Translations under genes and position numbers: made by a program
Shown: positions 58,739-64,000 of the stretch, one piece after another
Numbering within the stretch: position 1 is the first letter of the stretch
Layout of the letters: the number at the start of each line of letters is the position of its first letter
The notes under the pieces: generated by a model
What the model was told of the DNA's origin: nothing
Seen by the model: the letters and a program-made list of their open reading frames with translations, nothing else
The model's database searches: none
Source: JACVRW01 sp963820315
GTDB taxonomy: Bacteria > Actinomycetota > Thermoleophilia > Solirubrobacterales > Thermoleophilaceae
DNA: 64,000 nt
NCBI GenBank assembly: GCA_963820315.1
Contig: CAWFZK010000021.1
Coordinates: 18,428-82,427 of the forward strand
Reading direction: 5' to 3'

Positions 58739-59671
58739 GGCGCGCCGGCCCGCCGGGCCAGCTCCGCCGCCACCACCAGGTCCTCCCAGGCCATGCCCGT
58801 GCTCTTGAAGAGGCGCGGGCGCTCCCCGGGCACGTTCGCGCCGCCGGCCACGAGCTCCGCGAGCGTCGTCAGGGAATCGGGCGCGAGCGCGCCCAGCTCG
58901 ATCGCCTGGATCAGCTCGCCCGCCTCGCGCAGCGCGGCGGAGCGTGCCTCGACCACCACGGTGGCGCGGGCGGCCAGCCGCTCGTCGACCTCGCGCGCCT
59001 CGGGCTCGTGTGAGCCCACCGCCACGACGGTCGTCCCCGGCGCAACCAGCTCGCCGTCGAAGAGCGGCTCGCGCGCGGTCGTGCAGCAGCAGATGAGGTC
59101 CGCCGCCGCGACGTGCTCGTCCAGCGGACCATTCGCGGCGCTCGCGTCCACGCCCGCCTCGCCGCAGGCGATCCACGAAGCGTTCGAGCCGGGCCGGGTC
59201 GCGCGCGACCACGTCCACGCGCCCGAGCGGGCGCAGCTCGCGCAGGGCCATCACGTGGCTCCACGCCTGCGGCCCGCTCCCGAACACGAGCAGCCGGCTT
59301 GCACCGGGCGGCGCCAGCGCGCGCACCGCGAGTGCTGAGACGGCCGCGGTGCGCAGCGACGTGAGCGCAATGCCGTCGATCAGCGCGGCCGGCGCCAGCG
59401 TGGCGCCGTCGAACAGCACGTAGACGCCCTGGATGCGCGGCAGGCCGCGCTCGGGATTGGCAGGCGCGACCGTGGCGAGCTTGACGCCCGTCGCGCTCGC
59501 CGAGGCAGACGGCATCAGCAGCAGCTCGCCCGTCTCCGTCGCGAGCGCCGAGCGCGGCGGGTCGGCCTCGGGGTCGAGTCCGTCGATCAGCGCCCGCTCG
59601 AGCGCGTCGGCGGCCTCCGTGAACGACATCCGCGCGACGTCGTCCGGCCCGATGAAGGGCGGTGCGCTCAC
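58735..59671 (-). pseudogene. Ornithine cyclodeaminase/mu-crystallin-family protein, one frameshift near 59167
   Basis: GTG 59671 start (overlapping the racemase stop). N-terminal frame: PFIGPDDVARMSFTEAADAL, ALTSLRTAAVSALAV, Rossmann LLVFGSGPQAWSHVMALREL. After about 170 codons the frame shifts, and continues with ADLICCCTTAREPLFDGELV, TVVAVGSHEPEAREVDE and a normal C-terminus. One indel restores a full-length ~310-residue NAD(P)-dependent enzyme. With the adjacent racemase it may be a delta-1-pyrroline-2-carboxylate reductase rather than ornithine cyclodeaminase. Confidence 0.82.
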
Positions 59672-60690
59672 CGCAGCACGAAGCCGGTGGCAAGCGGGTC
59701 ACGCGGGTCGAGCGAGAAGCGGTGCTCGCCGGTCCGGAAGGCGCTCCCCTCGATCTCCGTGACGAGCGCCTCGCGGCCGTCGGCTTCGACCGTCTCGGTC
59801 ACGCGGCCGAGGAACTCCGTGCCGACGATCGACTCGTGGCGCAGCACCCGCGACGCGTCGAGACGGCCCTCGGCGGCGAGCAGCGCCAGGCGCGCCGACG
59901 TGCCCGAGCCGCACGGCGAGCGGTCCACCTCGCCGTCGGCGAAGACGGTGACGTTGCGCTGGTGCGGGCCCTCGGCGCGATCGCCGAGATCCTCGAAGAG
60001 GATCGTGCCGTAGATGCCCGACAGGCGCGGGTCGGTCGGGTGCCGCGAGTGCTCGCCGCCGTCGAGCTGCCGCTTGACCTCGCGGCCGATGGCGATCAGC
60101 TCGCCGAGTGCGCCCGGCTCGACGCTCAGCCCCGCGGACCGCGCGTCGAGCGAGGCGTAGATGGCGCCCCCGTACGCGACGTCGACGGCGAGCCGGCCGC
60201 GGGACGTCTCGAGCTCGACTCCGCGGGCGAGCACGTAGGACGGGACGTTGCGGAAGGTCACCGACTCGACGCGCGCGTCGCGCAGGCGCACGCGCGCGAG
60301 CACGCGGCCCGAGGGCACGTCGATCGTCACGTCGGTCTCGCCGTCGGGGGCGGCGATCACGCGGCCGCCCTCGACCGCCCAGGTGCCGAGGGCGATCGTG
60401 CCGTGCCCGCAGGCGGTCGAGTAACCGTCCTTGTGCCAGAAGAGCACACCGAGGTCGGCGCCGTCGTCGTCCGGGGGGACGAGGAAGCAGCCGTACATGT
60501 CGGCGTGCCCGCGCGGCTCGTGGCAGAGGAGCCGGCGGACGAAGTCGACGTCCTGGTCCTTCGCAGCGCGCTCGCGGCGATCCGCCACAGTCGCGCCCGG
60601 GATCTCCGGCGCCCCCTCGACCACGATCCTGAACGGCTCGCCGGCGGTGTGGTAATCGGTCGTCGCGACCTCGATGCGCGTGCCTCGCAC
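59668..60690 (-). CDS. Proline racemase / hydroxyproline 2-epimerase family protein
   Basis: 340 residues. Two-base catalytic Cys pair is present: STACGHGTIALG and DRSPCGSGTSARL. Presence of both Cys argues for racemase/epimerase activity rather than trans-3-hydroxyproline dehydratase, which lacks the second Cys. N-terminal TTDYHTAGEPFRIVVEG is characteristic. GTG 60690. Follows the APC permease by 10 nt and overlaps the next gene, forming an amino-acid (proline or hydroxyproline) use operon. Confidence 0.9.
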   Translation of the reverse strand: MRGTRIEVATTDYHTAGEPFRIVVEGAPEIPGATVADRRERAAKDQDVDFVRRLLCHEPRGHADMYGCFLVPPDDDGADLGVLFWHKDGYSTACGHGTIALGTWAVEGGRVIAAPDGETDVTIDVPSGRVLARVRLRDARVESVTFRNVPSYVLARGVELETSRGRLAVDVAYGGAIYASLDARSAGLSVEPGALGELIAIGREVKRQLDGGEHSRHPTDPRLSGIYGTILFEDLGDRAEGPHQRNVTVFADGEVDRSPCGSGTSARLALLAAEGRLDASRVLRHESIVGTEFLGRVTETVEADGREALVTEIEGSAFRTGEHRFSLDPRDPLATGFVLR

Positions 60691-60700
60691 GCCCGGAACG

Positions 60701-62081
60701 CTAAGCCTCGGCGCGCAGGCGTGAGTGGCGGTAGCCGTAGGCCGCGTAGACCAGAAGGCCGATCACGAGCCAGGCGATGAAGCGCAGCCAGGTCTCGGCG
60801 GGCAGCTTCGTCATCAGGTACACGCATAGCGCGGCCCCGATCAGCGGGAATACGGGCACGAACGGGACGCGGAAGCCGCGCTCCATCTCGGGCTTCGAGC
60901 GCCGCAGCCAGATCACCGCGAGGTTCACGATCAGGAACGCGAACAGCGTGCCGATGTTGACGAGCTCGGCGATCTCGGAAAGCGGCAGGAAGGCGGCGAT
61001 CAGGGCGATCGGGATCGCGAAGAGGAGCGTGAGCAGCGCCGGCGTCTTCGTGCGCTCCCAGACTCGCGCGAGCCGCTCGGGAATGAGCCCGTCGCGGCTC
61101 ATCGAGAAGGCCACGCGGGTCTCCCCGAACAGCATCGTCAACACCACGCTCGAGATCGCGACGAGCGCCCCGAACGTCACGATGTCCGCGCCCCAGCCGA
61201 TGCCGGCGCCCTCGGACAGCGCCACCGCAAGCGGGGCATCCTGGCCGGCGAGCTGGTCCGCCGGCAGCGCGCCGACCGCTGCGATCGCCACGAGGATGTA
61301 GATCACCGTCGCGATCACGAGCGAGCCGACGATCGCGATCGGCAGGTCACGTTTGGGCTCGCGGCACTCCTCGCTGGCGGTCGAAACCGCGTCGAAGCCG
61401 ATGTACGCGAAGAAGATGAGCGCGGCCGCCGACTCGATGCCGTCGAACCCGTTTGGTGCGAAGTCGGAGAAGTGGTCGCCGTTGAACGCCGTGAGCGCGA
61501 CGACGATGAAGAAGGCCAGCACGCGCCAGCTTCGTGATCACCATGACCGTGTTCGAGCGCGCCGACTGGCGGACACCGGCGATCAGCACCCCGGCGGCGC
61601 TGAGCACGAGCAGGGCGGACGGGACGTTCACGTCACCGCCCTCGCCCGGAGGCAGCGAGATCGAGTCGCTCAGGGTGATGCCGAAGAGCGAGTCGAGCAG
61701 CTCCGTCAGGTATGCGCCCCAGCCCACCGCCACGGCCGCGACGGCGACTCCGTATTCGAGCAGCAGGTCCCAGCCGATGATCCAGGCGAGCAGCTCACCC
61801 ATCGTCGCGTAGGCGTAGGTGTAGGCAGACCCGGACACGGGAATCGCGGACGCCAGCTCCGCGTAGGAGAGCGCCGAGAAGACGCAGGTGACGCCCGCGA
61901 TCAGGAACGAGATCACGAGCGCGGGGCCCGACTGGGCGATCGCCTCGCCGACGATCACGAAGATGCCGGTGCCGATGATCGCGCCGATTCCGAACGCGGT
62001 CAGGTCGAGCGCACCGACCGACCTGTTCAGGTTCGTCCCCTCCGCCGTTTCGCGCAGTCGCTCGAGGGGCTTCGTGGCCAT
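60701..62081 (-). pseudogene. APC-superfamily amino-acid permease, one frameshift near 61528
   Basis: ATG 62081. N-terminal frame: LDLTAFGIGAIIGTGIFVIV, the APC helix-1 signature, then GSAYTYAYATMGELLAWIIG. After KLARAG the frame is lost; in the next frame it continues as LAFFIVVALTAFNGDHFSDF, IFFAYIGFDAVSTASEECRE, FSMSRDGLIPERLARV and further helices to TAG 60701. CTGGCGCG read as CTGCGCG (one G fewer) restores a 12-helix transporter of ~458 residues. Probably imports the substrate of the racemase encoded next. Confidence 0.85.
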
Positions 62082-62152
62082 AGCGGCCGGGTCTCGTGGC
62101 AGTTGCCATTAGCGGCCCCTACCCCCGTCTCACCCCGTTTAGCCGCAATCCA

Positions 62153-62167
62153 TTCCGGTACCGGGAA
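62153..62167. promoter_or_regulatory. Near-palindrome before the DJ-1/PfpI gene
   Basis: TTCCGGTACCGGGAA, a near-perfect dyad (one extra base) in the 119-bp divergent gap between the permease and the PfpI gene. TAGACT (62177-62182) is a possible -10 for the latter. Could be a regulator site. Confidence 0.35.
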
Positions 62168-62200
62168 GGGGACTCGATAGACTGACCAAGGAGTGACGTC

Positions 62201-62791
62201 ATGGCCGAGAGGCTGAACGGAAAGAAAGTCGCGTTCCTCGCCACCGACGGTGTCGAGCAGGTCGAGTTGACCGAGCCGTGGAGGGCGGTCAAGGACGAGG
62301 GCGGAACGCCTGAGCTGGTCTCGCTCGAGAGCGGCGAGATCCAGGGCTTCGACCACCTCGACAAGGGCGACACTTTCAAGGTCGACAAGGCCGTGGCCGA
62401 GGCCGACGCGAGCGACTACGACGGGCTGGTGCTGCCCGGCGGCGTGGCGAACCCCGACTTCCTGCGCACGAACCAGGCGGCGGTCTGGTTCACGCGCGCC
62501 TTCTTCGAGGCGGGCAAGCCCGTGGCCGCGATCTGCCACGCGCCCTGGACGCTCGTCGAGGCCGACGTGGTCAGCGGGCGCACGCTCACGTCCTGGCCAA
62601 GCCTCAGGACCGACATCGAGAACGCAGGCGGCACGTGGGTGGACGAGGAGGTGCACGTCGATTCCGGTCTCGTCACGAGCCGGAAGCCCGACGACCTCCC
62701 GGCCTTCTGCGACAAGCTCGCCGAAGAGATCTGCGAGGGCCGACACGCCGAACAGGCCCAGCAGACCGCGGGAGCCGGCGCCCGGCAGTAG
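62201..62791 (+). CDS. DJ-1/PfpI-family protein
   Basis: 196 residues. Glu and Cys of the catalytic site are in LATDGVEQVELTEP and AICHAPWTLV, giving the nucleophile-elbow Cys. Family members are glyoxalases, chaperones or cysteine proteases; activity unassigned. ATG 62201 with AAGGAG upstream. A long hairpin follows at 62821. Confidence 0.9.
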   Translation: MAERLNGKKVAFLATDGVEQVELTEPWRAVKDEGGTPELVSLESGEIQGFDHLDKGDTFKVDKAVAEADASDYDGLVLPGGVANPDFLRTNQAAVWFTRAFFEAGKPVAAICHAPWTLVEADVVSGRTLTSWPSLRTDIENAGGTWVDEEVHVDSGLVTSRKPDDLPAFCDKLAEEICEGRHAEQAQQTAGAGARQ

Positions 62792-62820
62792 CACCGCGCC
62801 GGACCCGCACCCCCGACCCG

Positions 62821-62849
62821 CGTCGAGGCGCCCCCAGGGCGCCTCGACG
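62821..62849 (+). terminator. 13-bp hairpin terminator after the PfpI gene
   Basis: CGTCGAGGCGCCC (62821-62833), loop CCA, GGGCGCCTCGACG (62837-62849): perfect stem, followed by TCGTTT. Separates the PfpI gene from the transporter gene. Confidence 0.75.
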
Positions 62850-62910
62850 TCGTTTGGGAAGCGCCTCCCCGGGTAGTCCCGCCGCGACTGGCAGTAGGGG
62901 AGAGGGGGAA

Positions 62911-64000
62911 ATGGTGAAATCGATCGTTCGGGCCGCCGCGGTGTTCGCGGCGCTGGCAATTGGGCTCGCTGCCTGTGGTGGCAGCGGCGACGACGACGAC
63001 GACGGCGGTGGCGGGGGACCGGTGAGCCAAGAAGGTCACGCAGGCCAAGGCGTCCGGCGACGTGACGTGGTGCATCGGCAAGGACACGAGCGGTGCGTTT
63101 GGGACGGTCGTCGACAACTTCAACAAGCAGAACCCGGACGCGAACGTGAAGCTGCTGGAGCTGCCGGAGGCGGCCGACCAGCAACGCGAGCAACAGATCC
63201 AGCGGCTGCAGGCGAAGTCCGACGAGTGCGACGTGCTCGGCATGGACGTGATCTGGACCGCCGAGTACGCGGCTCAGGGCTGGCTGCAGGACATCACCGA
63301 GGCCGTCGAGAAGCGCAAGGACGAGTTCGTCCCCTCGACCGTGGAGACCGCCCTCTACGAGGACAAGTACTGGGCCATGCCCTTCAACACAAACGCGGGC
63401 TTCCTGTATTACCGCGACGACGAGGTGTCGGAGCCACCCGCGGATTGGGAGGGCGTCTACAAGCAGGGTCAGCAGGACAACGGCGTCGTCTACCAGGGCT
63501 TTCGCTACGAGGGCCTGACCGTCAACTTCCTCGAGCTGCTCTACAGCGCGGGGGGCACCGTCGTGAACGAGGACGCGACCGAGGCCACCGCCGACTCGCA
63601 GGAGGTGCGCGACGTCCTGACGTTCATGGCGGACGGCATCAAGGACGGCGCGGCCCCGAAGGCGGTCACGACCTACAAGGAGGAGGAGTCGCGGCGCGCC
63701 TTCGAGTCCGGCAACGCGACCTTCATGCGCAACTGGCCGTACGCGTACGCGCTCGGCAAGGAGTCGAAGATCGCGGACGACTTCGCGATCACGACCTTCC
63801 CGGGGTATGGCGGCAACGAGGGCGCGGGTGTGCTGGGCGGCTACGACCTGGCGATCTCCGCCTACTCCAAGAATCCCGAGGGCGCGCTGGCGTTCATGAA
63901 CTTCGCCACTTCGCCCGACCAGCAGGTGATCCAGGCGTCCGAGGCGACGCTGCCGCCGGTGCTGACGGAGGTGTACTCGGACCCGAAGGTCGAGAAGGCG
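62911..64000 (+). pseudogene. Sugar ABC-transporter substrate-binding lipoprotein (3' end outside window; frameshift near 63027)
   Basis: ATG 62911 with GAGGGGGAA upstream. Lipobox LAAC after AAAVFAALAIGLAACGG, then an Asp/Gly-rich linker. The frame breaks at GAGCCAAG (63025-63030); one C fewer gives KVTQAKASGDVTWCIGKDTS, followed by VVDNFNKQNPDANVKLLELP, YWAMPFNTNAGFLYYRDDEV, RRAFESGNATFMRNWPYAYA and GGYDLAISAYSKNPEGALAF, a MalE-type family 1 binding protein. The permease genes are presumably beyond 64000. One indel suggests sequence error. Confidence 0.85.

Noticed and set aside
1..64000. CRISPR arrays, phage, conjugative or defence-island genes
   Set aside because: No regularly spaced repeats, cas-like, integrase, capsid, restriction-modification or toxin-antitoxin genes were recognised.

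Overview
The window is high-GC bacterial chromosome, packed with genes on both strands. Many genes start with GTG or TTG, and neighbouring genes often overlap by 4 nt. The gene set points to Actinomycetota, most likely a Thermoleophilia / Solirubrobacterales-type lineage. Pointers include ftsE-ftsX near smpB, an actinobacterial-type tmRNA tag, UdgX, split LigD domains, PspC-domain kinases, and several RpoD-like and SigB-like sigma factors. This is inference from content; no 16S rRNA or other decisive marker is present. I found no tRNA, rRNA, CRISPR array, insertion sequence, integrase or prophage.

Layout. 1-2.6 kb: 3' part of ftsH, then an ArsR-type repressor with an SRPBCC partner. 2.6-8.8 kb: a GGDEF protein, the NAD cluster nadC / nrtR / nadA, a secreted protein, a small XRE regulator with a membrane partner, and a RibD-like reductase. 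8.8-16.2 kb: a cell-division, envelope and RNA-quality block ftsE-ftsX ... ctpA-rnr-smpB, interrupted by a drug-exporter/HxlR pair. 16.2-21.0 kb (minus): an envelope-stress operon (PspC/toastrack protein, microprotein, PspC-kinase, response regulator, nagA). 21.1-21.5 kb: the tmRNA gene ssrA, about 5 kb from smpB. 21.5-23.7 kb: cupin, 5'-3' exonuclease and UdgX. 23.7-30.2 kb: an SDR, GntR, amino-acid dehydrogenase and a fused indolepyruvate:ferredoxin oxidoreductase. 30.2-36.0 kb: three secreted phosphatase-like proteins and a methyltransferase. 36.1-39.9 kb: an aldo-keto reductase / VOC / flavoprotein / YbdK operon. 40-53.6 kb: three sigma factors, a baeRF-type ribosome-rescue candidate, a MarR-controlled ABC-2 exporter, and assorted membrane and stress proteins. 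53.6-56.1 kb: LigD polymerase and phosphoesterase with a CDF metal exporter and a metallothionein-like protein. 57.4-62.1 kb: an amine oxidase, then a proline-racemase-family / ornithine-cyclodeaminase-family / APC permease operon. 62.2-64 kb: a DJ-1/PfpI protein and the start of a sugar ABC substrate-binding protein.

Themes. (1) Ribosome rescue and RNA quality: smpB, ssrA, rnr and a baeRF/Vms1-like protein. (2) DNA repair: UdgX, a FEN-like exonuclease, LigD Pol and PE. (3) Regulation by consensus promoters placed 6-8 nt from the start codon, implying leaderless mRNAs, with dyad operators lying on the -10 and -35 boxes. (4) Amino-acid catabolism modules.

Data quality. At least seven genes have reading frames broken by single-base indels, mostly in short G or C runs. 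Two of them (the exporter at 10.6-12.0 kb and the PhoX-like gene at 34.1-36.0 kb) have six or so each. Protein motifs read straight through once single bases are adjusted, so sequence error is at least as likely as true pseudogenes. The most unusual signals are the T-arm of the tmRNA, whose geometry is exact but whose loop lacks the T-loop consensus, and a three-tier hairpin flanked by 15-bp direct repeats at 42.3-42.5 kb.
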